From the NCBI GenBank assembly GCA_019636335.1, contig JAHBXR010000012.1, positions 1 through 64,000 on the forward strand: a stretch of 64,000 nucleotides of DNA, written 5' to 3'. The stretch is from Pirellulales bacterium. Lineage in GTDB: Bacteria > Planctomycetota > Planctomycetia > Pirellulales > JAEUIK01. The notes under the pieces were generated by a model. The model was not told the origin of the DNA. It did no database searches and saw nothing but the letters and a program-made list of their open reading frames with translations. The translations under genes were made by a program, and so were the position numbers. Of this stretch, positions 7,483-16,245 are shown piece after piece; within the stretch, counting starts at the first letter, position 1, and each line of letters opens with the position of its first letter.

Positions 7483-8376
7483 ATGCCGATGATCCGTACG
7501 CCCGACGAACGATTCGCCGATTTGCCCGGCTTCGACTACGCGCCGCACTACATCGAACTGCGGCACATGCGCATGCACTACGTCGACGAGGGCCGGGGGC
7601 AGACGATTCTCTGCCTGCACGGCGAGCCAACTTGGTCGTACCTGTACCGCAAGATGATCGGCCCGCTGGCCGCGCGGCATCGCGTCGTGGCCCCCGATTT
7701 CATCGGCTTCGGCCGCTCGGACAAGTACACCTTGCCCGAGGAATACACCTTTCAAATGCACGTCGACCTGCTGGGGGGATTTCTGACGCTGCTCGACCTG
7801 CGTGAGATCACGCTCGTCTGTCAGGATTGGGGCGGGTTGATCGGGCTGCGCGTGGCGGCCGAGATGTCCGAACGCTTCGCACGCCTGGTCATCATGAACA
7901 CCGGCCTGCCCACGGGCGATGAAAAACCTTCCGAGACGTTTCTCGCCTGGCGAGGCTTCGTCGAGCGGACCCCCGACCTGCCGGTGGGCTTTATCATGCA
8001 GCGCACGCTCGTCGATGGGACGAAGGTCGACCCGCGCGTGATCGCCGCCTATGAAGCCCCTTTTCCCGATGCCAGCTACAAGGTCGGCGCGGCGGCCTTT
8101 CCCTTGCTCGTGCCGATCAGCCCCGACGATCCGGGCTCGCCCGGCATGCGCCAGACGCGCGAAGTGCTGTCACGCTGGCAGAAGCCCGCTCTGGTGATGT
8201 TCTCCGACGGCGATCCGATCACCGCGGGGGGAGATCGCTGGTTCCGTCGCGTGATTCCCACGGCCCAGGACCAGCCAGCGGTGGTGATCGCCGGTGGCGG
8301 TCATTTTTTGCAAGAGGATCGCGGCGAGGAGATCGCCGAAGAGATCCTGAAGTTCATCGATCGCACGCCTCTCTGA
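7483..8376 (+). CDS. Haloalkane dehalogenase family alpha/beta hydrolase (HLD-I type)
   Basis: 297 residues from ATG 7483, chosen because GGAGAGA lies 6 bases upstream; a TTG at 7467 would be too early. The alpha/beta hydrolase fold carries haloalkane dehalogenase signatures: HGEPTWSY (oxyanion region, with Glu48), FGRSDKY, QDWGG with nucleophile Asp115 and halide-binding Trp116, acid Asp244 in FSDGDP and base His274 in GGGHFLQED. HGE plus DW with the acid Asp after strand 7 is the subfamily I pattern (DhlA-like). Members cleave carbon-halogen bonds, but some homologues act on other substrates. No export signal, so cytoplasmic. It stands alone. Confidence 0.82.
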   Translation: MPMIRTPDERFADLPGFDYAPHYIELRHMRMHYVDEGRGQTILCLHGEPTWSYLYRKMIGPLAARHRVVAPDFIGFGRSDKYTLPEEYTFQMHVDLLGGFLTLLDLREITLVCQDWGGLIGLRVAAEMSERFARLVIMNTGLPTGDEKPSETFLAWRGFVERTPDLPVGFIMQRTLVDGTKVDPRVIAAYEAPFPDASYKVGAAAFPLLVPISPDDPGSPGMRQTREVLSRWQKPALVMFSDGDPITAGGDRWFRRVIPTAQDQPAVVIAGGGHFLQEDRGEEIAEEILKFIDRTPL

Positions 8377-8824
8377 TGCGTCCCGTTAACCCCGTTAAGG
8401 CGGGCGGGCTGCGTCGAGTGCGGTTTTTTTCGGGTCGGGCGGTGTGAGCTTAGTCCGGCGTGAATCTTGGAGCTAGATTCGGCGCGGCGAAATGCCGAAT
8501 TCTCCCCTCTAGAGCGTTTGACACACCTGGCCGCTCCTACGACTGCGTGCCAGCCAGCAGTGCTGGCGCCGGCAGAGAGTCGTTCGTCGCTGGCCAACTA
8601 CCCGCCTTGTGGCGCCACGGCCCCCCGCCGACGGACTTCCGGACGTTCGGGGAACCGCCGCGCCAAATACAACCCTTTGTTCGACAGGGATAGGTCGGGC
8701 AAAGGCGCGAGGCACAGGGAACGTGCCCGCCTGAGCGACCGCTGATCGACTGCGAGATTTTGCCGTTCGAGCGTCGTCAGCCCGTCGCTATCATTCGTCA
8801 CGAGAAAATGGAGTTTCCTTCCCC
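8377..8824. other. Intergenic region, no feature recognised
   Basis: 448 bases between the dehalogenase and the next membrane protein. Short open frames here show no ribosome site or recognisable protein. A T-run at about 8424-8430 after GC-rich sequence could end transcription, but I could not fold a clean stem before it. Confidence 0.4.
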
Positions 8825-9958
8825 GTGCAACGCGATGACCGGCGCCGGCGAGTCCTCACCGAAGAGGTCATCGGCCCGGCAAAAGAGCGCGAGTCCGAGA
8901 CGGCCACAGCCGGCGGAGCCGTGCTGCGCAAAGCGCGCCGCAAAGCCAACTACGGAGACGCGAAGTTCATGGATGGACAGCCGCGCATCACCGATCTCAT
9001 TCCAACGCGCATCGGCTTCTTGCTGTTGTGGTTCCTGCTGGGGGTCGCCATCCTGGCCGGGCTCGAGGCCCTGTACGCCTGGATGCCCGAGTTGGCCGCG
9101 CACACGACGGACGGCCGCGTGGCCGCCTTCGATCTCGATAGCGAAGGGAGCCTGGGCGCCGTCTTTTCCTCGGCCACGCTCGCCCTGGCCGGCCTCGTGA
9201 CCCTCATCGTCTACAGCGTGCGCCGTCACAAGCAGGACGATTACGCCGGCCGCTATCGCATCTGGCTGTGGGCCTCGCTCTGCTGGTTCATCATGGCGAT
9301 CGACGAATCCGCCAGCCTGCACGAGGGCTTCAAAGAGCTGATGACCATGCTGACCGGCACCCGTCTGGTGGGCGATGGCTCGCTCTGGTGGGTGGCGGCC
9401 TACACGCTCGTCCTGGGCGTCGTCGGCATGCGGCTTGTGCTCGATATGCGCGTCTGCTGGTCGTCGACCACCATGTTCATCATCGCGGGCCTTTGCTATG
9501 CCGCGTCGGTTGTCGTCCAGATGCAGGGCATCTTGCCCGAGACTGGCGCCGTTGGCGTCATGGTCGAAGAGGGGCTCGAGATGGCCGGCAACCTGTTCTT
9601 GCTCCTCTCGATGACGTTGCACGCCCGCTATGTGATTCTCGAATCGCAAGGCCTGCTGCCGCAACGCAAGCGCAAGGCCAAGGGGGAGTCGGCCGAGAAG
9701 GAGGCCGAACCACGCCGCGTCCGTCGCAAACGCGAGGAAGAAGGAACCGACAAGCCCGCGGCCACGGGCAACAGCCGCACCGAGACGCCGGCCACGGTGT
9801 CGCGTGGGTCGCTGCTGTCGGGCAGCCGCACGCAGCTTCGAACCGATGCGCAGGGCTCGAGCTCGCAGCCCCATAGCCGCCTGTCGAAGGCAGAACGTAA
9901 GGCGGCTCGTCGCCAGCAGCGCCACGAGCAGGACGAGCGAGAGCTGCGGACGCGATAG
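8825..9958 (+). CDS. Polytopic membrane protein with long basic tail
   Basis: 377 residues, function unknown. A polar N-terminus of about 58 residues is followed by six likely membrane helices (for example IGFLLLWFLLGVAILAGLEA, SSATLALAGLVTLIVYSV, WWVAAYTLVLGVVGMRLVL). Acidic residues lie at membrane boundaries (AIDESASLHEGFKEL and MVEEGLEMAGN). The final 110 residues are hydrophilic and very rich in Arg, Lys, Glu and Ser, probably disordered and cytoplasmic. The start is a GTG at 8825; the ATG at 8970 (MDGQPRITDL) is a later alternative that would remove most of the polar leader. No neighbours in an operon. Confidence 0.65.
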   Translation: MQRDDRRRRVLTEEVIGPAKERESETATAGGAVLRKARRKANYGDAKFMDGQPRITDLIPTRIGFLLLWFLLGVAILAGLEALYAWMPELAAHTTDGRVAAFDLDSEGSLGAVFSSATLALAGLVTLIVYSVRRHKQDDYAGRYRIWLWASLCWFIMAIDESASLHEGFKELMTMLTGTRLVGDGSLWWVAAYTLVLGVVGMRLVLDMRVCWSSTTMFIIAGLCYAASVVVQMQGILPETGAVGVMVEEGLEMAGNLFLLLSMTLHARYVILESQGLLPQRKRKAKGESAEKEAEPRRVRRKREEEGTDKPAATGNSRTETPATVSRGSLLSGSRTQLRTDAQGSSSQPHSRLSKAERKAARRQQRHEQDERELRTR

Positions 9959-10146
9959 TTCGATCGACAGCCGTACTGCTACGGACGAACCGTTGGCACC
10001 GACGCCAGCGATGGCTTTGCGCGCCGACTGCCCAGCGAGTTTGGAGTCGGCTTTCTATTTTTCTGGGCGGCCGCGTTATATTCGCGCGGCAAGTTCGCCT
10101 TTCTGACAGGGGACGTCCGCACCAGGTGGGTGGAGTGTCCCGGTTC

Positions 10147-10182
10147 GTCGTGACAAGGCTAGCTGTCGTGACAAGGCTAGCT
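10147..10182. repeat. Perfect 18-bp tandem repeat upstream of a membrane-protein gene
   Basis: gtcgtgacaaggctagct occurs twice with no spacer (10147-10164 and 10165-10182), ending 34 bases before the next start codon. It could be a pair of operator sites or a recent slippage duplication; the sequence alone does not decide. Confidence 0.8.
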
Positions 10183-10216
10183 TCGGCCTGTGCCGCCTGA
10201 CTTGAAGGAGCTTCGC

Positions 10217-11326
10217 ATGTCGTCGCCGCAGCCGCGCAAGGGCCCCTGGTTCGCCCGGTTCTTGATCGCTGTCTTTACCGTTCTGTTCGGCTGCCTCACC
10301 TACTGGCTGCTGTCGTTTGTCATGCAAGACATCGGCACATGGCCGGGGCCCGATTGGGATGCGCTCGAGCGGCAGATGATCGATCCGGCGCTGCAAAAGC
10401 AGGCCGAAGAATTGACGCAGCAGATCGAAAAGACTCGCCGCGAAATCGAGGCGCAGCGCGAACGTCAGGCCACGCTCCGCGACAGCACGACGAATTCGCA
10501 GACCACGATGAACCAGTTGCTCGAGTTCCAGAAGCTGCGGCTGGAAAAGGATGTCAAGCCATCGCCCGAGGAACAGCAGGCCCTGGCCGAGAGCCAGACT
10601 CGCTTCCTGGCGAATCAGCAGCAGTACCAGGAGCTGAACTCGGACATCGCGCGGCAGAGCGAAGCCTTGCGCGATCTGGAAGACGCGCAACGCGCGAACA
10701 ACGCGGCGCTCGACGACGCACGCCGCCCGGTTTACGAAGCCTTCAACGAGCAATTCGCCGCCCACCGTCTGAAGATCGGCCTCACGAAGCTGGCGGTGTT
10801 GTTGCCGCTGTTGATCGTGGCCGTGGTCCTCTTTCTCAAGCTGCGCGAGAGCATCTACGTGCCGCTGGTCTATGCCTTGGGCATTGCGGTGGCGGTGCGC
10901 GTCTTCTGGGATATGAACCAGTATTTCCCCGCACGCTTTTTCAAGTACGTCTTGATCCTCACCTTCCTGGCCATTGTGACCAAGGTGCTGATCACGCTCG
11001 TGCGGGCCAAGGCCTACCCGCGCCGCGATTGGCTGTTGAAGCAATTCCGTGAATCGTACGAGGCGTTCTTCTGCCCGGTGTGCGAGTACCCGATCCGCCG
11101 CGGCCCGCTCAAGTATTTGTTCTGGACGCGTCGCAGCATCAAGAAGCGTCTGGAGGCGGCCAGTGGCGCGGCGGAGCCCGAGACGCCCTACACCTGCCCG
11201 GCCTGCTCGACGCGACTCTTCGAGGAGTGCGGCAACTGCCACGGCATCCGACACTCGCTGCTGCCGACGTGCGAGAAATGTGGGGCGACGAGGGAACCGG
11301 AGGCAATTGCGAGCGCAGGCGCATAA
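10217..11326 (+). CDS. Membrane protein with coiled coil and C-terminal double zinc ribbon
   Basis: 369 residues from ATG 10217, chosen because AAGGAG lies 6 bases upstream. One membrane helix near the N-terminus (FLIAVFTVLFGCLTYWLLSF) is followed by about 140 residues of Gln/Glu/Arg-rich heptads predicted to form a coiled coil, then hydrophobic segments (KLAVLLPLLIVAVVLFLKL, VPLVYALGIAVAVRVF, and the region YVLILTFLAIVTKVLITLV). The C-terminus has a CPVCEYPI pair, then CPACSTRLFEECGNC and CEKCG, which resembles a double zinc ribbon. Function unknown; the architecture suggests a membrane scaffold with a metal-binding cytoplasmic module. The 18-bp tandem repeat lies just upstream. Confidence 0.7.
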   Translation: MSSPQPRKGPWFARFLIAVFTVLFGCLTYWLLSFVMQDIGTWPGPDWDALERQMIDPALQKQAEELTQQIEKTRREIEAQRERQATLRDSTTNSQTTMNQLLEFQKLRLEKDVKPSPEEQQALAESQTRFLANQQQYQELNSDIARQSEALRDLEDAQRANNAALDDARRPVYEAFNEQFAAHRLKIGLTKLAVLLPLLIVAVVLFLKLRESIYVPLVYALGIAVAVRVFWDMNQYFPARFFKYVLILTFLAIVTKVLITLVRAKAYPRRDWLLKQFRESYEAFFCPVCEYPIRRGPLKYLFWTRRSIKKRLEAASGAAEPETPYTCPACSTRLFEECGNCHGIRHSLLPTCEKCGATREPEAIASAGA

Positions 11327-11339
11327 AGGGCAGATGGCG

Positions 11340-11504
11340 ATGAGCAAGAGACCACCTGGACAATCCCGATCCTTTGGAAGTGAATTGGTAAGCCGACTGA
11401 GGAAATATGTTGCGCAACTCAAAAACAACGACGCTCCGTCAAATCGCTTAAACCGCTCAAAAGTCGACGGGCGGCCTCCGGTTCCTCACGACACGGCCGA
11501 TTGA
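11340..11504 (+). CDS. Possible small protein (54 aa)
   Basis: A short frame beginning 13 bases after the preceding stop: ATG 11340 with AAGGG nine bases upstream, ending at TGA 11502-11504. The product begins MSKRPPGQSRSF and contains an amphipathic stretch (ELVSRLRKYVAQLKNN), with a basic, Pro-rich remainder. Its base composition is less GC-rich than neighbouring genes. It has no recognisable family and could be a chance frame; an in-frame ATG at 11334 is also available. Confidence 0.3.
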   Translation: MSKRPPGQSRSFGSELVSRLRKYVAQLKNNDAPSNRLNRSKVDGRPPVPHDTAD

Positions 11505-11606
11505 CGCCCTCGGCCTCGAACGTCTAATCTGGTCGCTCTTTGGTTGCTCCCCCTCGGCCTTTTTTTGAGGGTCGCTGGTCGGTCCCGGCCGGCGGCGGCG
11601 TGTTGC

Positions 11607-13163
11607 ATGGTTCGCACTCGTTTCGCTCCCAGTCCCACGGGCTATCTGCACATTGGCGGGGTCCGCACGGCCCTGTTTTGCTGGCTGTTCGCCCGGCGTC
11701 ACGGTGGGAAGTTCCTGCTGCGCATCGACGACACCGATCAGGAGCGCAACGTCGAATCGGCGCTGGCCCCGATTCTGCACGGTTTTCGTTGGCTGGGGAT
11801 CGATTGGGACGAAGGCCCCGATGTCGGTGGTCCCTACGCGCCGTATTACCAGTCGCAGCGGCTGGCCCGTTATCAGGAAGAAGCGGCCCGCCTGCTGGCC
11901 GGCGGTTTTGCCTATCGCGATTTCGCCACGCCCGAAGAGATCCAGGCCGAGCGTGAAGAGGCTCAACGCGAGAAGCGTCCCTACCTCTACAGCCGGCGCT
12001 GGATGGCCGAGACGCCCGAGCAGGCCGAGCGTTTTGCCGCCGAGGGACGCTCGGGGGTCGTGCGGCTCAAGATGCCGCGCGAGGGGACGCTCGTCATCAA
12101 CGACGCCATTCGCGGGGCGGTCGAGTTCGAATGGGCCCGCGAGCAGGATCACGTCATCCAGCGTGCCGATGGCTCGTGCCTCTATCACCTGGCGAGCGTG
12201 GTCGACGATTACGATTTTCGCATCACGCACGTGATCCGCGCCGAAGAGCATCTCTCGAACACGCCACGGCAGATCTTCATCGCGCAGTCGCTGGGCTACC
12301 CCTTGCCCGAGTATGCGCACCTGCCCTACGTGGCCGAACCGGGCAGCAAGAACAAGCTCAGCAAGCGCAAGCTCGACAAGTATCTGAAGAACCGCGACTT
12401 CGCCCAGATCAACGAGCACGGCCAGGCGATCGCAGCCGCGCAGGGGCTCACCACGGCGGCCGATACGTTCAACCCGGTGATTGTCGATTTCTACGAACAG
12501 GTGGGCTACCTGCCCGAGGCGATCGTCAATTACCTGGCGCTGCTGGGCTGGTCGCTCGACGACAAGACCGAGTTTCTCTCGCGCACCGAGCTGGTCGAGA
12601 ATTTTACCCTCGAGCGCGTGACCAAGGCCGCCGCCAGCTTCGATCCGAAGAAGCTCTGGGCCTTCCAAGACCACTACATGCGCCAGTTGTCGACCGGCGA
12701 AAAGGTGGCCGGGACGCTCCCCTTTCTCGTGCGCGCCAAGCTGCTCGCCGAGCCTGTTTCAGAAGAGGATCGCGCGAAGTTGGCCCGCATCGTCGAGGCG
12801 ACGGGGGACCGCATCAAGGTCTTCGGCGACATCATCGCCTACGCCGATTTCTTCTTTCAGGAAAAAATCTCCTACGATGAAAAGGCGTTCGAGAAGCGAG
12901 TCCGGGCCCCCGGAGCGTGCGACTTGCTGCGGAAGCTTCGCACACGCCTCGCGACGGTCGAGCCGTTCGATGTAGCGACGCTCGAGCAGGCCATGCACGA
13001 GTTTCTGGCCGCCGAGGGAATCGAGCTGGGCGCCATCATTCATGCGGTGCGCGTGGCGACCACCGGCAAGGCCGTGGGGCCCGGCTTGTACGATTGCCTG
13101 GCGATTTTGGGTCGCGAGACGACGCTGGCGCGGATCGATGCCGCCGTGGCGCGGGCGAGTTGA
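11607..13163 (+). CDS. gltX: Glutamyl-tRNA synthetase
   Basis: 518 residues from ATG 11607; homology begins at once with [18 protein letters not shown], so the longer upstream frame is rejected. Class I aminoacyl-tRNA synthetase charging tRNA-Glu (and tRNA-Gln if the organism uses the amidotransferase route). The HIGH-type motif is in PTGYLHIGG, the RIDDTDQER substrate motif follows, and the KMSKS equivalent is KNKLSKRK. The C-terminal anticodon-binding helical region extends to the end and the length is slightly above the usual 470-500. A matching tRNA-Glu gene lies at 49.5 kb. It is followed by a large inverted repeat. Confidence 0.96.
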   Translation: MVRTRFAPSPTGYLHIGGVRTALFCWLFARRHGGKFLLRIDDTDQERNVESALAPILHGFRWLGIDWDEGPDVGGPYAPYYQSQRLARYQEEAARLLAGGFAYRDFATPEEIQAEREEAQREKRPYLYSRRWMAETPEQAERFAAEGRSGVVRLKMPREGTLVINDAIRGAVEFEWAREQDHVIQRADGSCLYHLASVVDDYDFRITHVIRAEEHLSNTPRQIFIAQSLGYPLPEYAHLPYVAEPGSKNKLSKRKLDKYLKNRDFAQINEHGQAIAAAQGLTTAADTFNPVIVDFYEQVGYLPEAIVNYLALLGWSLDDKTEFLSRTELVENFTLERVTKAAASFDPKKLWAFQDHYMRQLSTGEKVAGTLPFLVRAKLLAEPVSEEDRAKLARIVEATGDRIKVFGDIIAYADFFFQEKISYDEKAFEKRVRAPGACDLLRKLRTRLATVEPFDVATLEQAMHEFLAAEGIELGAIIHAVRVATTGKAVGPGLYDCLAILGRETTLARIDAAVARAS

Positions 13164-13209
13164 AGGTGCCGTTGGTCGGTTGATGAATTCATGGATATGA
13201 AAGTCACCC

Positions 13210-13291
13210 ATCCCAACCCGAAGCGTGAGCGAGGGGCGCTTCGATCGACGCCTGCATAGGGAGTCCCCTCGCTGACGCTTCGGGTTGGGAT
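13210..13291. repeat. Large inverted repeat, family A (AACCCGAAGCGT element)
   Basis: Left arm 13210-13236 and right arm 13265-13291 pair over 27 bases with one mismatch. The arm core is AACCCGAAGCGTSAGCGAGG. The central spacer contains the palindrome-like GCGCTTCGATCGACGC. A homologous element in opposite orientation occurs at 47781-47855, sharing the arms and the TCGATCGA centre. It lies between gltX and the PfkB-kinase gene and could form a strong stem in RNA. Confidence 0.88.
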
Positions 13292-13317
13292 TTGAGTTGC
13301 ACGTAGGAGAAAGCAGC

Positions 13318-14220
13318 ATGTCGCTTTTGGTCGTCGGTTCGATCGCGCTCGATAGCGTGGAAACTCCCACCGCGGTGCGCGAGGATGTGCTGGGGGGCTC
13401 GGCCGTCTTCTTCTCGTACGCCGCCAGCTATTTCTCGCCGGTGCGGCTCGTGGGGGTCGTCGGCGAAGACTGGCCCGCCGAGCACACGAAGCTGCTGGCG
13501 GATCGTGGCATCGACACCTCGGGCCTGCAGGTGGTTCGCGGGGCCCAGACGTTCCGTTGGCGCGGCAAGTACCTGCCGAACATGAACGACCGCGAGACGC
13601 TCGAGGTCCATCTGAACGTCTTCGGCGAGTTCGATCCCGTGCTCCCCGACGCGTACAAGCGTTGCGAGTTCCTCTTTCTGGCCAATGGTTCGCCCACGCT
13701 GCAGATGAAGGTGCTCGACCAGTTACCCGGCGCCCGCTTGCGCGTGGCCGATACCATGGATCTGTGGATCAAGACGCAGCACGACGAGCTGATGCAGTTG
13801 CTGAAGCGCATCGATGGCCTGGTGATGAACGACTCCGAGGCCAAGCTGTTGACCGAGGATGAAAACCTCGTCCGTGCCGGCCACAAGATTCGCGAGCTGG
13901 GTCCCAAGTTCGTCGTGATCAAAAAGGGGGAGCATGGCGCCATGTTCTTCAGCGAGCACGAGACCTACGTCATGCCCGGTTATCCCACGCCCGACGTCAT
14001 CGACCCGACGGGAGCGGGCGATAGTTTCGCGGGGGGCATGATGGGCTACCTCGCCGAGCGCGGCGACTTCGAGCCCAAGACCCTCAAGGAAGCGCTCGCC
14101 TACGGCACGATCGTGGCCAGCTTCAACGTCGAGGACTTCAGCCTCGACCGCATGCGCCGCATCGAGCGCGAGGATCTCGAACGTCGCATGGCCGACTACC
14201 GGCACATGCTCAGCTTCTGA
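13318..14220 (+). CDS. PfkB-family carbohydrate/nucleoside kinase
   Basis: 300 residues from ATG 13318, with AGGAGA eight bases upstream. PfkB-type sugar or nucleoside kinase: N-terminal GSIALDSVETP with GGSAVFFSYAAS, and the C-terminal ATP/anion-hole signature DPTGAGDSFAGGMMGY, with catalytic Asp in GAGD. The substrate is not deducible; ribokinase-, adenosine-kinase- and fructokinase-like members share these motifs, and VVIKKGEHGAM is typical of the fold. Its stop shares one base with the start of thpR (TGATG), so the two are likely co-translated. Confidence 0.85.
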   Translation: MSLLVVGSIALDSVETPTAVREDVLGGSAVFFSYAASYFSPVRLVGVVGEDWPAEHTKLLADRGIDTSGLQVVRGAQTFRWRGKYLPNMNDRETLEVHLNVFGEFDPVLPDAYKRCEFLFLANGSPTLQMKVLDQLPGARLRVADTMDLWIKTQHDELMQLLKRIDGLVMNDSEAKLLTEDENLVRAGHKIRELGPKFVVIKKGEHGAMFFSEHETYVMPGYPTPDVIDPTGAGDSFAGGMMGYLAERGDFEPKTLKEALAYGTIVASFNVEDFSLDRMRRIEREDLERRMADYRHMLSF

Positions 14221-14798
14221 TGCAGCACTTCATTCGTACGTTCGTCGCGACCGAGATTTCGCTCGATGTGCGCGCCCGGGCCACCACGCTCATCAAGAAG
14301 CTGCGTCCGACCCCCGCGCGCGTGCGGTGGGTCGATCCCGAGAACCTGCACCTGACGCTCAAGTTTCTCGACAACGTCGAGACGGAGCGCATTCCACAGG
14401 TTTGCCGCGAGATCTCCCAGGCGACGCGCGGTCTTCCGGAGTTCGAGTTTCGCTCGTTCGGTGTGGGGGCGTTTCCCGATGCGGAGCGTCCGCGCACCGT
14501 CTGGATCGGCGTGCGCGAAGGGAGCGAGGAGTTGATCGCCCTGCACGACGCGATCGAGGGGGTGCTCGAGAAGCTGGGCTTTCGCGCCGAGCGGCGGCGC
14601 TTTCGGCCCCATCTGACGATCGGACGCGTGCGCGGCAGCGAGGGAATCGACGATTTGGCGGCCCGGATGGCCGAGTTCGCCGAGTACGACTGCGGCTCGA
14701 CCATCGCCGAGGATGCGGTGGTGTTTGCCAGCAAGCTCGACGCGGATGGTCCGTTGTACGAGGTGCTGGGCCGGTGCGAATTGCGCAGCGACCGCTAG
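14220..14798 (+). CDS. thpR: RNA 2',3'-cyclic phosphodiesterase (2H family)
   Basis: 192 residues, starting one base inside the preceding stop. ThpR/LigT proteins hydrolyse 2',3'-cyclic phosphate ends of RNA and can join 2'-5' RNA in vitro. Both HxTx motifs of the 2H superfamily are present: LHLTLKFL about 40 residues from the N-terminus and PHLTIGRVR at about two thirds of the length. The N-terminus IRTFVATEIS and the strand VRWVDPENLHLT are characteristic. Usual family length. Cytosolic. Confidence 0.9.
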   Translation: MQHFIRTFVATEISLDVRARATTLIKKLRPTPARVRWVDPENLHLTLKFLDNVETERIPQVCREISQATRGLPEFEFRSFGVGAFPDAERPRTVWIGVREGSEELIALHDAIEGVLEKLGFRAERRRFRPHLTIGRVRGSEGIDDLAARMAEFAEYDCGSTIAEDAVVFASKLDADGPLYEVLGRCELRSDR

Positions 14799-14877
14799 GG
14801 CTAGGGGGGCGACAGGCCCGGCAGCACTAGGCTGAGAAGGGCAGTTTTCTTGCCGCGATATTCCGCTGATTTCGCTC

Positions 14878-14906
14878 TTGAAATCATTACTGAACGCCGA
14901 TACAGT
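14878..14906 (+). promoter_or_regulatory. Probable recA promoter
   Basis: TTGAAA (14878-14883), 17-base spacer, TACAGT (14901-14906): a sigma70-like promoter with correct spacing, about 100 bases before the recA start. A LexA-type palindrome overlaps its spacer and -10 element. Confidence 0.6.
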
Positions 14907-14907
14907 A
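14888..14907. promoter_or_regulatory. LexA/SOS-type operator upstream of recA
   Basis: TACTG, ten bases, CAGTA (14888-14907): this matches the CTG-N10-CAG symmetry and outer bases of the E. coli SOS box. A further direct half-site TACAGTAT is repeated at 14901-14908 and 14916-14923. Its position over the putative -10 is that of a repressor site. No lexA gene is in the window, so the repressor is inferred. Confidence 0.6.
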
Positions 14908-15006
14908 TTCAGGCGTACAGTATATGGCCGACCGCGATCGTCTGTGCCGGCCCCGATCCGCTTGCAATTCGCACATCGGAATCCTCAACTTAAAGGATTG
15001 TGCCCC

Positions 15007-16140
15007 ATGGTCGCTACCACGAAGAACGGTCGCATGCCGAAGAAGGAAACCAAGTCGTCGCGCGTGGCTGCTGAAAAGAGCCCCATTCAGGCGGCGTTGA
15101 ACGACAATCCTCAGCTCAAGAACACGCTGGCCCAGATCGAGAAGCAGTTCGGCGAAGGCTCGATCATGCCGCTCGGGAACGATCAGTCCCCTTCGGTGGC
15201 GGGCATCTCGACCGGGAGTCTGTCGCTCGACATGGCCCTGGGGGGACACGGCGTTCCCAAGGGGCGTGTGATCGAGATTTTCGGCCCGGAGTCGAGCGGC
15301 AAGACGACCCTGGCCTTGCACGTGGTGGCGGCTGCCCAACGCGAGGGGGGCATTGCCGCCTTCATCGACGCGGAGCATGCTCTCGACCCCAGTTGGGCCA
15401 AGAAGCTCGGCGTGGAGCTCGAAACGCTGCTCGTCAGCCAGCCGAGCCACGGCGAAGAGGCGATGCACATCACCGAGATGCTCATCAAGTCGAACGCGGT
15501 CGACGTGATCGTGATCGACTCGGTGGCCGCCCTGGTGCCGCAGAAGGAGCTCGAAGGCGAGATCGGCGATTCGCACGTCGGCCTGCAGGCCCGGCTCATG
15601 AGCCAGTCGTTGCGCAAGCTGACCGGCGTCATCAACAAAAGCAAGACCTGCGTCATCTTCATCAACCAGATTCGCGAAAAGATCGGCGTCATGTTCGGCA
15701 GCCCCGAAACCACGCCCGGAGGCCGGGCGCTGAAGTTCTATGCCTCATGCCGCATCGACGTCCGCCGCATCGGCCAGCTCAAAGATGGCGAGACGGTGGT
15801 CGGCCAGCGCGTGCGGGCCAAGGTGGTCAAGAACAAGGTTGCCCCGCCGTTCCGTGTCGCCGAATTCGATATGATGCACAAGGACGGGATCAGCATGGCC
15901 GGCGACGTGCTCGACCTGGCCCTGGCCCGTAAAATGGTGATCCGCTCGGGCGCCTGGTTCCGCTACGGCGAGGTACAATTGGGCCAGGGACGCGAACGCA
16001 CGCGCGACTACCTGTTGCAGAATCCCGATTTCATGGCCGAGTTGCAGACGAAGATCCTGGCTGACGGCGGCTATGAAAAGAACGGACTTGCCGGCGAAGG
16101 TGGCAGTGCGGACGAGTCGGACGACACCGACGTAGAATAA
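15007..16140 (+). CDS. recA: Recombinase RecA
   Basis: 377 residues from ATG 15007 (AAAGGA about 10 bases upstream). Strand-exchange ATPase of homologous recombination and SOS co-protease. Walker A is [10 protein letters not shown], Walker B lies in [15 protein letters not shown], loop L1 around [18 protein letters not shown] and loop L2 in [20 protein letters not shown]. The N-terminus has a 45-residue Lys-rich extension before the usual [20 protein letters not shown] start, longer than in E. coli, and the C-terminal tail is acidic ([10 protein letters not shown]) as usual. The upstream LexA-type box suggests damage induction. Confidence 0.97.
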   Translation: MVATTKNGRMPKKETKSSRVAAEKSPIQAALNDNPQLKNTLAQIEKQFGEGSIMPLGNDQSPSVAGISTGSLSLDMALGGHGVPKGRVIEIFGPESSGKTTLALHVVAAAQREGGIAAFIDAEHALDPSWAKKLGVELETLLVSQPSHGEEAMHITEMLIKSNAVDVIVIDSVAALVPQKELEGEIGDSHVGLQARLMSQSLRKLTGVINKSKTCVIFINQIREKIGVMFGSPETTPGGRALKFYASCRIDVRRIGQLKDGETVVGQRVRAKVVKNKVAPPFRVAEFDMMHKDGISMAGDVLDLALARKMVIRSGAWFRYGEVQLGQGRERTRDYLLQNPDFMAELQTKILADGGYEKNGLAGEGGSADESDDTDVE

Positions 16141-16245
16141 AGCCCGGGGATCAACCGACCGGCAGAATCGGCAGCGTGGCTCCAGGGGCCCGCGCCGATC
16201 GCCCCGATCGGAGGAATTTCCCCGCTTGAATTTGGGGAAATCTCC

